This document shows, piece by piece, positions 27,830 to 36,229 of a stretch of 64,000 bases of DNA. The stretch lies in the NCBI GenBank assembly GCA_016287095.1, contig JAEEVK010000004.1, positions 18,184 to 82,183 of the forward strand. The letters run 5' to 3'. The notes under the pieces are model-generated. The model ran no database searches, had not been told where the DNA came from, and was given only the letters and a program-made list of their open reading frames with translations. The stretch comes from Lachnospiraceae bacterium. GTDB taxonomy: Bacteria; Bacillota; Clostridia; Lachnospirales; Lachnospiraceae. Position 1 is the first letter of the stretch, and the number at the start of each line of letters is the position of its first letter. Made by a program: the position numbers and the translations under genes.

Positions 27830-29077
27830 TTATGCCACCTTTTTTTCCTGGGCCTTACTATTTTCAAGTTCCTTAATCTCCGGTAATCTCAGCAGTGTCA
27901 ATGCTGTGATCGCCAATAAAATACCGGAGATAAGTATCATAATAGCGGCACCTCTGCCCACTCCTTTTCCAGTCAGTGAACCGAGACCGTCAGCTGCCAC
28001 ACCGGAAACCGTATATGCTACAACATATCCCAACTGTGAAAGGAATCCGATAAATCCCCATGCCCTGCCCTGCAACTCATCGGGGATGTTTGTTCTTGCC
28101 AGATAATCCATACAGTTATTGGCTATCGGCAACATGGCAAAAAACAGAAAACCGAATATGCAGATAGGGATAATATTTTCTATCAGGGACATCCCTATCA
28201 TAAAAATACCTGCTAAGATAAACGAAATTTTAAGTACCTTGACATATCCTTTTTTTATTCCGAATATACCAAGTATCAAAGCTGCGGCGAGCATCCCGCA
28301 GGCACATACCGACTCTGCTATACCAAGTATTTCAGAATCGGCAAAGGATAAGATCATCGGCCTCTCTAATATTTGAAGTATACCCATAAACATGGTGATC
28401 GCAGATGAAACCATGATGAGTAAGAACACTCCCTTCCTCCCATGAACGGCCTGCCAGCCTTCCTTCATGCTGGCAAAAAATGGCTGTCTGTCAGTACTGC
28501 GGCTGGTCTTTACACCCTTTCTTACTATAGCCGTAGCAATTACGGTAACAAAGAATGTACATATATCAATAATAAGTAAAAGAGAAATATCACTTATTGT
28601 AAGTAAAAATCCTGCTATTACAGGTGAAACCAGATATCTTGCACTTCCTGCAAGTGAAACAAGTCCGTTTGCTTTAGAAAATTCTTCTTTGGTAAGGATA
28701 TCCGTTATCGTAGACCGGTATGCCGGCTCCAACAGCGAAGAAAATATGGCACTTACTGTTACGCCTATACATATCTGTACAAAAGTAGCGCTGCCGCTCT
28801 TCATACATATCAGGATGAAAAGTATCCCGAGTCCCGAGAAACCATCTCCTATCATCATGAGGAGTCTTCTGTCAAAACGGTCCGCTAAGACTCCTGCCGG
28901 AACACTTAAGAGAAGTGTAGGAAGGAATCCGAGCAAAGTCACGAAAGACATCCCGGCTGCACTACCGGTCTCATAGAATATATATGTCCCTAGGCCAAAA
29001 CTCGTAAGTCCACCGCCTATGGATGATATGAGTTCACCCATCCACAGGAGTAAAAACTTTTTATATCCCTTACTCAT
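27830..29077 (-). CDS. MFS transporter, MFS_3 (EntS/macrolide-efflux-like)
   Basis: The product of 415 residues starts at 29077 after ATAAGGAGA; the longer frame to 29116 overlaps the preceding gene. It has 12 predicted helices. The motif A loop reads LADRFDRRLLM between helices 2 and 3, and there is a central loop near residue 195. MFS_3 members export macrolides, siderophores and other small molecules. It is the third gene of a TetR-CPBP-MFS operon, so expression is likely induced by the ligand of the TetR protein. Confidence 0.87.
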   Translation of the reverse strand: MSKGYKKFLLLWMGELISSIGGGLTSFGLGTYIFYETGSAAGMSFVTLLGFLPTLLLSVPAGVLADRFDRRLLMMIGDGFSGLGILFILICMKSGSATFVQICIGVTVSAIFSSLLEPAYRSTITDILTKEEFSKANGLVSLAGSARYLVSPVIAGFLLTISDISLLLIIDICTFFVTVIATAIVRKGVKTSRSTDRQPFFASMKEGWQAVHGRKGVFLLIMVSSAITMFMGILQILERPMILSFADSEILGIAESVCACGMLAAALILGIFGIKKGYVKVLKISFILAGIFMIGMSLIENIIPICIFGFLFFAMLPIANNCMDYLARTNIPDELQGRAWGFIGFLSQLGYVVAYTVSGVAADGLGSLTGKGVGRGAAIMILISGILLAITALTLLRLPEIKELENSKAQEKKVA

Positions 29078-29105
29078 CTTATTTCTCCTTATATTGGAAC
29101 ACAAA

Positions 29106-29948
29106 CTATGTCTCAAGCAGTCTGCCTACATGGTCTGTTTCAAAGAACATTTTCTTTTTACACAGAACGATTATTACTGTAACGATAACAACTACTATTG
29201 TTTCAACACATTTTGTTTCAGGAGTCATGGCTATCTTCTCCTGCATAAAGTTTACGAAAAGATGGAAGATCATACATGCCAGAATTGAACGGTCACTCAC
29301 AAGGTATACCCATGTAATTATGAAACCAAGCGGGATACCGCTAACAAAGAAATTGATCACATAAAGAGGATTTACCATAAGTCCTGCCTGATAGGTTCCC
29401 TCTATAAAAATGAGGGGCAGATGCCAGAGTGACCAAAATACACCAAATATCAGAGATTCCCAGAACCAGTTCATATACTCACCGATGGAATCCTCACAAT
29501 AACCCTTCCATCCTACTTCTTCAATAATTGATGCCAGGAGGATCGTAACAAATGCAGTACCTATCCCGACTCCTGTAAACGAAAAATCTTCAGTAAATGA
29601 AAACTGGTCAAGTGACTGTCCAAACAAGAGGGAAAGCAGAATTGAGCCTACTATTATAAGAGCAAAAACACCTATGCCCAAAAATACATTTAGCCATTTA
29701 ACCTTGTAAAATCCAACAATCTTATTCTTAAGGTCCTGTTTTAATTCTTTTGATCCTGATCTTAAAACAAACACGGTGGATACCGCTCCGGGAGCAAGCA
29801 AGCCTATAAACATAAATGCTGCACCTATATCACCGGGAAGAAAAATTGCCGGTATCCAGAAAATCCATGTAAAGAAATAAGCACAGGCAAAAAACTTTAC
29901 AGGCTTATAAATGTATTTCTTGTTTGTCTTATCTGTCGTTGCCATCAT
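29106..29948 (-). CDS. CPBP family intramembrane metalloprotease
   Basis: The 280-residue protein has about seven to eight membrane helices. The three CPBP motifs are EEVGWKGY, then FGVFWSLWHLPL, then FHLFVN; their Glu, His and Asn side chains form the Abi/Rce1-like active site. Members process prenylated proteins or peptides and, in Firmicutes, often give self-immunity to peptides or protect against export substrates. The start overlaps the tetR stop (ATGATG over TGA) after GGAGG, so the two are coupled. Confidence 0.88.
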   Translation of the reverse strand: MMATTDKTNKKYIYKPVKFFACAYFFTWIFWIPAIFLPGDIGAAFMFIGLLAPGAVSTVFVLRSGSKELKQDLKNKIVGFYKVKWLNVFLGIGVFALIIVGSILLSLLFGQSLDQFSFTEDFSFTGVGIGTAFVTILLASIIEEVGWKGYCEDSIGEYMNWFWESLIFGVFWSLWHLPLIFIEGTYQAGLMVNPLYVINFFVSGIPLGFIITWVYLVSDRSILACMIFHLFVNFMQEKIAMTPETKCVETIVVVIVTVIIVLCKKKMFFETDHVGRLLET

Positions 29949-30547
29949 CCGATACCTCCCATGATCAGTTCTCTTACAAAGCTCATTGTTCCGGGCTGTG
30001 CTCCGAATATTTTTTCTGTCACATCAATGAAGGCCGTTACTTCGTTTTCTGTAAAATCAGCTTCATCAAATAACTTAGAGCATATTATAAGTATCATCTT
30101 CACACGTTCCTCGATCTGCTCACAGTTAAACACCCCCGCCAGGTTACCCTCTCTTACTACCTCCGAGAGGAGCGGTATAGCTTCTGTGACCAGCCTTTTA
30201 TTTAATTTTTCATGAAGTACGATATTCTCATTTGACTCTACTACCTTTGCAATACTCTGTTCCTCCTGACCGGGACGAAGAGAATAAATAACTGCAGCCA
30301 CCTTCTGTGGGATCGGCATGGGACTCGCTACGACTTCCTTTGCTTTTGCTACCTCCTCATTTATCATCATATCTATCACAGCCTCTAAGGTATCTTCCTT
30401 ACTGGGGAAATAATAATAGTAAGTTCCCTTTGCGATACCGGCCTTAGCTATGATCTCATCAACACTTGTATTATCGTAGCCTTTTTCAATAAACATACGA
30501 TAAGCTATTTTTAAAAGTTCCTGTTTTCTCTGTTCTCCTTTTTTCAT
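29945..30547 (-). CDS. TetR-family transcriptional regulator
   Basis: The 200-residue protein has the TetR_N helix-turn-helix (about 10-55; SVDEIIAKAGIAKGTYYYYF) and a divergent ligand-binding domain. The start follows GAAAGGAAT. Two copies of a CGAC-N5-GTCG palindrome bracket its promoter, so it probably represses its own operon with the protease and MFS genes. It might also act on the ABC exporter genes, which end right at the upstream operator. Confidence 0.9.
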   Translation of the reverse strand: MKKGEQRKQELLKIAYRMFIEKGYDNTSVDEIIAKAGIAKGTYYYYFPSKEDTLEAVIDMMINEEVAKAKEVVASPMPIPQKVAAVIYSLRPGQEEQSIAKVVESNENIVLHEKLNKRLVTEAIPLLSEVVREGNLAGVFNCEQIEERVKMILIICSKLFDEADFTENEVTAFIDVTEKIFGAQPGTMSFVRELIMGGIG

Positions 30548-30573
30548 GCTATATTCCTTTCTTGTCAGATTTT

Positions 30574-30649
30574 CGACTATTGGTCGGTTTTTTATTATAA
30601 TATAGCACGATTCAAAAATTTGTCAAGAACTTTTTTCGACTTTTAGTCG
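30574..30649 (-). promoter_or_regulatory. TetR promoter with two operators
   Basis: The palindromes CGAC-TATTG-GTCG (30574-30586) and CGAC-TTTTA-GTCG (30637-30649) have centres 63 bp apart, six helical turns. Between them is a minus-strand TTGACA (30626-30621) with an A/T-rich -10 region (TATATTAT). One operator lies before the -35 box and the other at the start of the transcript. Confidence 0.7.
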
Positions 30650-30653
30650 GTTT

Positions 30654-31424
30654 TTACCATCCCTGCTCGATAAGCCAGCCGTTCAGTCCTCTCTCGCGGC
30701 TTCTTATATCACTGTTTTTTTCTAATTTTCCAAGCTTATATTCGCCCTTTATATTTCCGTCAACTATATACATAACTCTGCTGCACTTGGCTGCTACCTT
30801 TGCATCGTGCGTAACCAGCATAATGGTGGTACCTTCATTGTTGATCTTCCCAAGCTCTGTCATTACCTCTTCTGAGCTGGTACGGTTAAGAGCACCTGTC
30901 GGCTCATCTGCGAAAATTAGTTTAGGTTTATTTATCATGCTCCTGCAGATACATGCACGCTGGAGCTGACCACCGGATACCTCATTGATATCATTTTCCG
31001 CAATATCTATGATACCCAGTTTCTTCATCAGTCTCTTCCCATACTCGGTCTTTTCGGACTTTGAAAGCTTATTTGCCTTAGACTGGCGTGCGGGAAGGAT
31101 GATGTTGTCGAGGATATTCAGATTCTTCAGCATATACATCTGCTGGAAAATAAATCCCATCTCATTAAGACGCACATCTGCCAGCTCCTTAGCCTTAAGC
31201 TTCGAAATATCCTTACCGCAGAAATTAACCTCGCCGGCAGTCATATTGTCCATACCCGACACGGTATAAAGCAGAGTTGACTTGCCCGAACCCGAAGGTC
31301 CCATGATTGCTATCATCTCGCCCTCTTCCACCTCAAAGTTTACATTCCTGAGTACATTATTCTGTCTCTTATTAACTACATATGTCTTGCATAAATCCTT
31401 AACTTCTAAAACCTTCTTGCTCAT
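30654..31424 (-). CDS. ABC transporter ATP-binding protein, MacB/LolD type
   Basis: The 256-residue protein has Walker A GPSGSGKST, signature VSGGQLQR, Walker B LIFADEPTGALN and VTHD. It has a 30-residue C-terminal tail after the usual end of the fold. It follows the large permease gene by 23 bp and forms an ABC pair with it. The start follows AAGAGGATAAT. Its stop lies only four bases from the upstream TetR operator. Confidence 0.92.
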   Translation of the reverse strand: MSKKVLEVKDLCKTYVVNKRQNNVLRNVNFEVEEGEMIAIMGPSGSGKSTLLYTVSGMDNMTAGEVNFCGKDISKLKAKELADVRLNEMGFIFQQMYMLKNLNILDNIILPARQSKANKLSKSEKTEYGKRLMKKLGIIDIAENDINEVSGGQLQRACICRSMINKPKLIFADEPTGALNRTSSEEVMTELGKINNEGTTIMLVTHDAKVAAKCSRVMYIVDGNIKGEYKLGKLEKNSDIRSRERGLNGWLIEQGW

Positions 31425-31446
31425 TTTTTATTATCCTCTTCTTTCT

Positions 31447-33816
31447 TTACTCTATACTGTTGATCTCGTTAGCACTGATATGTTTTACGGAAATTGCAGT
31501 CAGGAACACTCCGAACAATGTGGCTGCAATGATTATGCCGGGGTAGATCACATAGCTTTCCAGTACATTAGGATCAAAAATGATCTTCTTTGCACCCATA
31601 CCTTTAAATATACCGCCCACAGATATCTGGCATACCGGATTGTTCAAAGCTATTGCTATCACGGTTGATATCAGCATTACTATGAAAACTCTCAGTGTCT
31701 GCCAGAATACTATTGATGAATCTCTGAATCCCAACGCCTTAAGACAAGCTATCTCTCCGCGTTCCTTTGTAAGGAAAGACTTTTCCATAAGTACCGCTAC
31801 CAGGATATTGATCAGGATTACCACTAAAAGTACAAGCCATCTGGTATCATCAAGATATGCAGCAGAATGGATCGTCTTATCTGTAAATCCACTGGGTGTA
31901 TATATTTCATAATCAGGAAGTAGTTCCTTCATCTTCTCTATACGCGCTGTCTTTTCCTTATCCGAAGGATTATCAGAAAACTTAATCTGTATTCCCCAGA
32001 TACCGTTCATATATAAGTAATTCCTGTCATCATCCTGATGAAATCTTACTCCTTCGCCCCTGTTCGTCATGGTCTCAAAGGTACCGGAAACGATATAGTC
32101 TCTCGGACCGTCCGGATCGGTAACGGTTACAGTGTCACCTATCGCTGCATTCAGATTTTCCAACAGCATATAATGAAGCGCGATTTCTTTCGGGTTCTGA
32201 GGTGCACTGCCTTCTACATAGTTGTCATAATCATTTGTATCTGTATTCACTCCGAGAAATGCCATCGAATTTGCTTTTCGGTCACCCTTTTTCAGCGCAT
32301 AATTAAACAGTACCTCGGCACCAACCTTTGCAGGCATTCCGTTTTCCTGAAGCAGGATCCTTATATTCTCCAGCTCATCCTGTAATAATTCCTTACCGTT
32401 TTCATTATGGTAATCTGTTATATTCTTTGTACTCGAAAGATACACATCAGCTTCGGTTACACCAAACCATCTGACAAGCTTTTCGCTCTTTAATGTGCTG
32501 ATACAGTTAAGCACTATCATTACAAGCAGGATGCCAATACTGAACGTGATGATCATCACCATAAAGCGCTTTAATCCGCTTAAGATATCATTGAACGCCA
32601 TAAACGGAGCCGGACGTGAACCGGATTTTGAAAGCTTTAAAAATCCCTTCTTTTTATATCTTTCACCGGTACTTCCATTTCTTATCGCGTCAACTGGAGT
32701 ATACTTCTTAATCAGTCTGGTTGAACGGAATCCAAAGAACATTACTACCGCTATAACCACTATGGCGCTAACTACGGAAAGCATCATAGAACCCTCATCG
32801 GATATCACAATAGTTTCCTTGGTCTTTTCCATAAGAAGATTTGAAAAAGGGAAGGAGCATATAAATCCGATCACTGCTCCAAGCAGGGCAAGTGCCAGAT
32901 ATTTTACAATATATAGCATTCGGATCCCCGCACTCGGTATTCCTATCGCCTTCATGATACCTATTTCCCTGAATTCCTCGCTAATAGTGAAGGATATTGT
33001 AAACTTAAGTATAAACAATGCGATGATAATTAGACAGATACTTACTATCATGAGCATTCCCGCAACTACCATTTCCATAAGATAGGTTATCTTCATCGTA
33101 CCCTTTGTATCCATAAATGCAATATTGGTACATTCGGAAAGCTCTTTTCTTAAGTCATCGGTATTATCCGTATAGAAATAATCAATACTTCCAAGATACT
33201 GATCTATGTTTTCTCCTTTAAGAAATTCTGAAAAATCCTCTTCGCTTATCAGAAATCTCGGAGTATCCATAAGGGAACCGCCAAAAAACGCATCCTTTAG
33301 CACTCCCAGTATTTTAAACTCCTTTTCGATACCGTCGATGGTAACCGTTAACGTATCCCCTATATTGGAATTAAGTGTTTCCAAAGCACTTTTTCTGAGG
33401 TAAACTCCACCCTTCGGAATTTCGGTAATTTCCAGATTTTTGTCGGAATAATAAAATTTATTTATCCTTCTGTCAAAAGAACTGATCATTACTATTTCAG
33501 CTACTTTTATTATTTCTCCGGATTTAACTTTAATTCCCTCTACGTTATAGAGTACCTCTTCCGATTTAATTTCATTTACATAGGGAAGCTCTCTCGCTAT
33601 TTCTTCGGCAGATTTTTCTGCTCCCTGTGCTCTTTCCAATGCGATGAAATCACCAACTCCCGCATCTGCAAAATACTTATCGAGTGAATTAAAGGTACCC
33701 GATAAATTTGTCACACTCGAACACACAAATGTTACCGACATGATGACAAAGATGAATATAATGAAATTCATCGTCTTTTTTCTTTTTAAATCTCTTTTTA
33801 ATATCTCAAAAAACAT
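31447..33816 (-). CDS. large FtsX-domain ABC transporter permease
   Basis: The 789-residue protein has two FtsX cores, as in BceB/YknZ-like duplicated permeases. A membrane helix (about 17-37) and an extracellular domain precede three helices (about 250-370). A second helix near 420 and a second extracellular domain precede a final three-helix set (about 665-775). Such exporters are linked to peptide-antibiotic detoxification or lipoprotein handling. The ATG at 33816 follows CAAGGAGTAAGACA. It is the first gene of a two-gene operon. Confidence 0.87.
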   Translation of the reverse strand: MFFEILKRDLKRKKTMNFIIFIFVIMSVTFVCSSVTNLSGTFNSLDKYFADAGVGDFIALERAQGAEKSAEEIARELPYVNEIKSEEVLYNVEGIKVKSGEIIKVAEIVMISSFDRRINKFYYSDKNLEITEIPKGGVYLRKSALETLNSNIGDTLTVTIDGIEKEFKILGVLKDAFFGGSLMDTPRFLISEEDFSEFLKGENIDQYLGSIDYFYTDNTDDLRKELSECTNIAFMDTKGTMKITYLMEMVVAGMLMIVSICLIIIALFILKFTISFTISEEFREIGIMKAIGIPSAGIRMLYIVKYLALALLGAVIGFICSFPFSNLLMEKTKETIVISDEGSMMLSVVSAIVVIAVVMFFGFRSTRLIKKYTPVDAIRNGSTGERYKKKGFLKLSKSGSRPAPFMAFNDILSGLKRFMVMIITFSIGILLVMIVLNCISTLKSEKLVRWFGVTEADVYLSSTKNITDYHNENGKELLQDELENIRILLQENGMPAKVGAEVLFNYALKKGDRKANSMAFLGVNTDTNDYDNYVEGSAPQNPKEIALHYMLLENLNAAIGDTVTVTDPDGPRDYIVSGTFETMTNRGEGVRFHQDDDRNYLYMNGIWGIQIKFSDNPSDKEKTARIEKMKELLPDYEIYTPSGFTDKTIHSAAYLDDTRWLVLLVVILINILVAVLMEKSFLTKERGEIACLKALGFRDSSIVFWQTLRVFIVMLISTVIAIALNNPVCQISVGGIFKGMGAKKIIFDPNVLESYVIYPGIIIAATLFGVFLTAISVKHISANEINSIE

Positions 33817-34003
33817 TGTCTTACTCCTTGTAATTTTATCCTATACCAGGCCGTGTTCTGGCCGGGAACCGGCAGGCTGGTCAGTTCGTCAGTTCCATTT
33901 TAATATCTAAATATTAAACAATCCTTAAATACTAAAAGAAATTTTTAACTTTTTTACATCTTTTTAAACAGACTTTTTCACAGTCGGAAAATGTTAAAAA
34001 TAA

Positions 34004-34044
34004 AAAAGTTCACAAGACCACTTAAAGTTTTCTTGTGAACTTTT
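34004..34044 (-). terminator. terminator after the NarL-type regulator gene
   Basis: A 14-bp inverted repeat (AAAAGTTCACAAGA / TCTTGTGAACTTTT) is followed on the minus strand by TTTATTTTTAAC. The rest of the gap to the ABC permease gene (33850-34003) is A/T-rich, and nothing else was recognised in it. Confidence 0.85.
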
Positions 34045-34058
34045 CATTTTCAAATCTT

Positions 34059-34772
34059 TTAACCTTTTAGGTAAGCAACAAGCTTTGCTCTGTCCCTGAT
34101 ATCAAACTTATCATATATTATGGAAACATAATTTTTTACAGTACCTTCGGAAATAAACAGCACCGAGGATATCTGAGAATTAGTGCACCCTTCAGCCAAA
34201 AGCCTTGCTATTTCTTTTTCACGTTCGGTTAGCCCGGCTTTTTCCATTAAGTTTTCTATAGAATCCGATCCTTTTATTTCCGTTTTTGCTGTATTTCCAC
34301 CCTTCATGTTTCCATCCGGATCGGACTTGTTTTCCATATTCGTTCCAAGTGCATTCGAACTGAGCATACCTGTCAACTTCTGTAATACCTTGGCGTCCAA
34401 AACTCCTACACCCTTAACAGCCTGGTTTACAGCTTCTATGATCGCATCCTTTCCTGAGTCCTTAAGCAGATAACCCGCTGCACCATTTGATAATGCTTCA
34501 GAAATATTCTTTTCATCATAAAATGTCGTAAGCACTATCATCCTGATATCCGGATAAAGTTCCTTAACCTTCTTTATCAGTTCTATGCCTCCCATCCCGG
34601 GCATATTCAGGTCTATGAGCATAACATCCACAGGCTTTTCTTTCAAAAGTTCAAGAGCCTTTATCCCATTTTCAGCTGTACCGCTAACCACAAAACCACC
34701 CTTAATGGTAAGCACTATTTCAAGACTTTCCAATAATAATGGTTCATCATCAACAAGGAGTATCTTTATCAT
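34059..34772 (-). CDS. NarL/LuxR-family response regulator, unpaired
   Basis: The product of 237 residues starts MIKILLVDDEP at 34772 after GAAAGGAAAC; the longer frame to 34853 crosses the operator region. The receiver (1-120) has DDE and the phosphoacceptor in VMLIDLNMPG. A long charged linker (about 145-172) separates it from the LuxR helix-turn-helix (LTEREKEIARLLAEGCTN and ISEGTVKNYVS). No kinase gene is adjacent, so it may be the partner of the unpaired HisKA_3 kinase at 12971. A 33-bp palindrome overlies its promoter. Confidence 0.9.
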   Translation of the reverse strand: MIKILLVDDEPLLLESLEIVLTIKGGFVVSGTAENGIKALELLKEKPVDVMLIDLNMPGMGGIELIKKVKELYPDIRMIVLTTFYDEKNISEALSNGAAGYLLKDSGKDAIIEAVNQAVKGVGVLDAKVLQKLTGMLSSNALGTNMENKSDPDGNMKGGNTAKTEIKGSDSIENLMEKAGLTEREKEIARLLAEGCTNSQISSVLFISEGTVKNYVSIIYDKFDIRDRAKLVAYLKG

Positions 34773-34827
34773 ATGTTTCCTTTCTGCATAATCCTTTAAA
34801 GATCGCAGTTTCTTCTCGAATAAAAAA

Positions 34828-34887
34828 ATGTATAACGGTATACCGGATACCATTATACATTATATGTAGAAAATCGATATTTTTCAA
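34828..34887 (-). promoter_or_regulatory. promoter and palindromic operator of the NarL-type regulator
   Basis: On the minus strand TTGAAA (34887-34882) and TATAAT (34864-34859) are separated by 17 bp. An imperfect 33-bp palindrome (34828-34860), with arms ATGTATAAC and ATTATACAT, extends from the -10 over the transcription start. This suggests autoregulation. Confidence 0.65.
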
Positions 34888-34897
34888 TAGGTTATTC

Positions 34898-35743
34898 TCA
34901 TTTCATTTCAAGAACGATAACCGGACGTACACAGAATTCATTATCATACTCATACTTGCTGACATGCACTCCGTTCATTCCAACGAATCCATGATCGCTG
35001 ACATATGTAGCATCCTTATTTGTAAATCCGGGAGATCTGAGCCAATAGAAACATGCTAACTTGTTATTCCATGAGAAATTCTTTGCACCCTGTGCCTTAG
35101 CATATTCTGTAGCAGTGCATCTTCTGTTTTCGTCAGAATTTTCATTATTATAATCATAACCGTAATCGGTATCTACTATTTCATCGTTTGATAAAATAAA
35201 TACATAGTCTTCCGTGGAATTTCCACCCTTACCTGTACAATTGCCATAGTTGTTATCTTTATTTTCCAAAGTCTTTTTAACAACAAGCTTTTTCTCCTCG
35301 TCACTAAATGCTGCATTATAAAAATCCGAATTCAGCCATGAACGAAGTGTGGAATCCTCCCAGGTAACATTTACACTATCCCAGTTAATACCACCCTTAC
35401 CATCAGGGAAACGCTTTTTTAAATCTTCTTCATCATCGTAAGCTTTACAATCCAAAGCAAACTTGCTAGTGAGAACAATCTCTTTTTTATCCGTATTGAC
35501 ATTAAGAACAACCCAGTTAATGCTCTCGCTGCCGTTTCCCTCATTGTTATCCTGCTCATATTTACCAAATGCTACAACCTGACCTCTTTTTAAGTCTGCT
35601 GCTGTCCCGTTTGATATCATTTCAACTATATCCAGTCCTGTTTCAGTGTCAGTTATGACCTTGTCATTATTGCCTGACATCCCGCAACCCTGACAGGATA
35701 CTGCGATAATAATACCAAGAATTATACCGAATATCTTTTTCAT
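34898..35743 (-). CDS. DUF6273 lipoprotein
   Basis: The 281-residue product begins with a lipoprotein signal (GIIIAVSCQGC) and continues with the DUF6273 pattern. That pattern has INWVVLNVNTDKKEIVLTSK, the paired WEDSTLRSWLNSDF motif and the final region WLRSPGF...FVRPVIVL. These domains are related to formylglycine-like/lectin-like folds in secreted Lachnospiraceae proteins. The role is unknown. The start follows AGGAAGGGG. It is the last host gene before the integrated element. Confidence 0.85.
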   Translation of the reverse strand: MKKIFGIILGIIIAVSCQGCGMSGNNDKVITDTETGLDIVEMISNGTAADLKRGQVVAFGKYEQDNNEGNGSESINWVVLNVNTDKKEIVLTSKFALDCKAYDDEEDLKKRFPDGKGGINWDSVNVTWEDSTLRSWLNSDFYNAAFSDEEKKLVVKKTLENKDNNYGNCTGKGGNSTEDYVFILSNDEIVDTDYGYDYNNENSDENRRCTATEYAKAQGAKNFSWNNKLACFYWLRSPGFTNKDATYVSDHGFVGMNGVHVSKYEYDNEFCVRPVIVLEMK

Positions 35744-35826
35744 TTCTCAAAATCCCCTTCCTTTAAAACAAACACGGTGATTATAACATAAGTGATAAAT
35801 TTTTTCAACATGTTTCATTCATAAAG

Positions 35827-35857
35827 AAAAAGAACGGAAAAACAAATCCGTTCTTTT
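35827..35857 (-). terminator. terminator of the host tRNA-Arg gene
   Basis: The stem AAAAGAACGGA / TCCGTTCTTTT lies four bases after the 3' end of the broken tRNA and has a following U-tract on the minus strand. Confidence 0.8.
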
Positions 35858-35861
35858 CTAC

Positions 35862-35902
35862 GTCCACGATGCGATTCGAACGCACGACCTACCGCTTAGG
35901 AG
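35862..35902 (-). pseudogene. 3' part of the split host tRNA-Arg(CCT)
   Basis: The minus strand holds the anticodon loop, 3' anticodon stem, T-arm and acceptor 3' strand ending CGTGGAC, with no 5' half in front. Joined to 61551-61504 through the shared 16-bp core, it gives a perfect 73-nt tRNA-Arg(CCT). CCA is not encoded. Confidence 0.9.
35887..35902. repeat. att core, left junction
   Basis: The 16-bp ACCTACCGCTTAGGAG is identical to 61504-61519. It spans the anticodon loop and 3' anticodon stem of tRNA-Arg(CCT), and marks the left end of the integrated element. Confidence 0.88.
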
Positions 35903-35961
35903 TAGTTCGCTCAAATCAAAAACTAAGAAAGGAAGCGGCTTTCCATATCACACTTTTTAAA

Positions 35962-35985
35962 ACTCACTCACTTACTCACTCACTT
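35962..35985. repeat. ACTCACT repeats near left end (candidate Int arm sites)
   Basis: ACTCACTCACTT and ACTCACTCACTT repeat in direct tandem 60 bp inside the left core. Related ACTCACTCA repeats lie 44 bp inside the right core (61437-61460). The symmetry fits arm-type binding sites of a tyrosine integrase. Confidence 0.55.
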
Positions 35986-36182
35986 CCTCTTCCGCCACGC
36001 ACGGATCAGGTCATCGTCGAATCGCAAATAATAACTTATTCAACATAACTATTATACCTTTTTTTCGATGAAAATTCAAGAAATAATTTCTGAAATATAC
36101 GATTTAGCTATGTAAATATGTATATCTTCACACCATATTACAGATGAGTAAGCAGCCAGCTCCTTTCCATTTTTTGAGAGAC

Positions 36183-36205
36183 GTCTTTGGACATGTCCAA
36201 AAGAC
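36183..36205. promoter_or_regulatory. palindrome upstream of the replication initiator gene
   Basis: The near-perfect 23-bp palindrome has GTCTTT and AAAGAC arms around GGACATGTCC and ends 25 bp before the initiator start codon. It could be an operator or part of an origin. The rest of 35986-36182 is A/T-rich, without other clear signals. Confidence 0.5.
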
Positions 36206-36229
36206 AACTATCTTAAGTGGGGGCATATT

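Noticed and set aside
35862..35902. Functional tRNA at the left end
   Set aside because: Only the anticodon loop, T-arm and acceptor 3' strand are present. The preceding bases do not pair to give a 5' half.
35962..35985. CRISPR-like short repeat
   Set aside because: The ACTCACT units are contiguous, without spacers, and match a similar cluster at the other end of the element.
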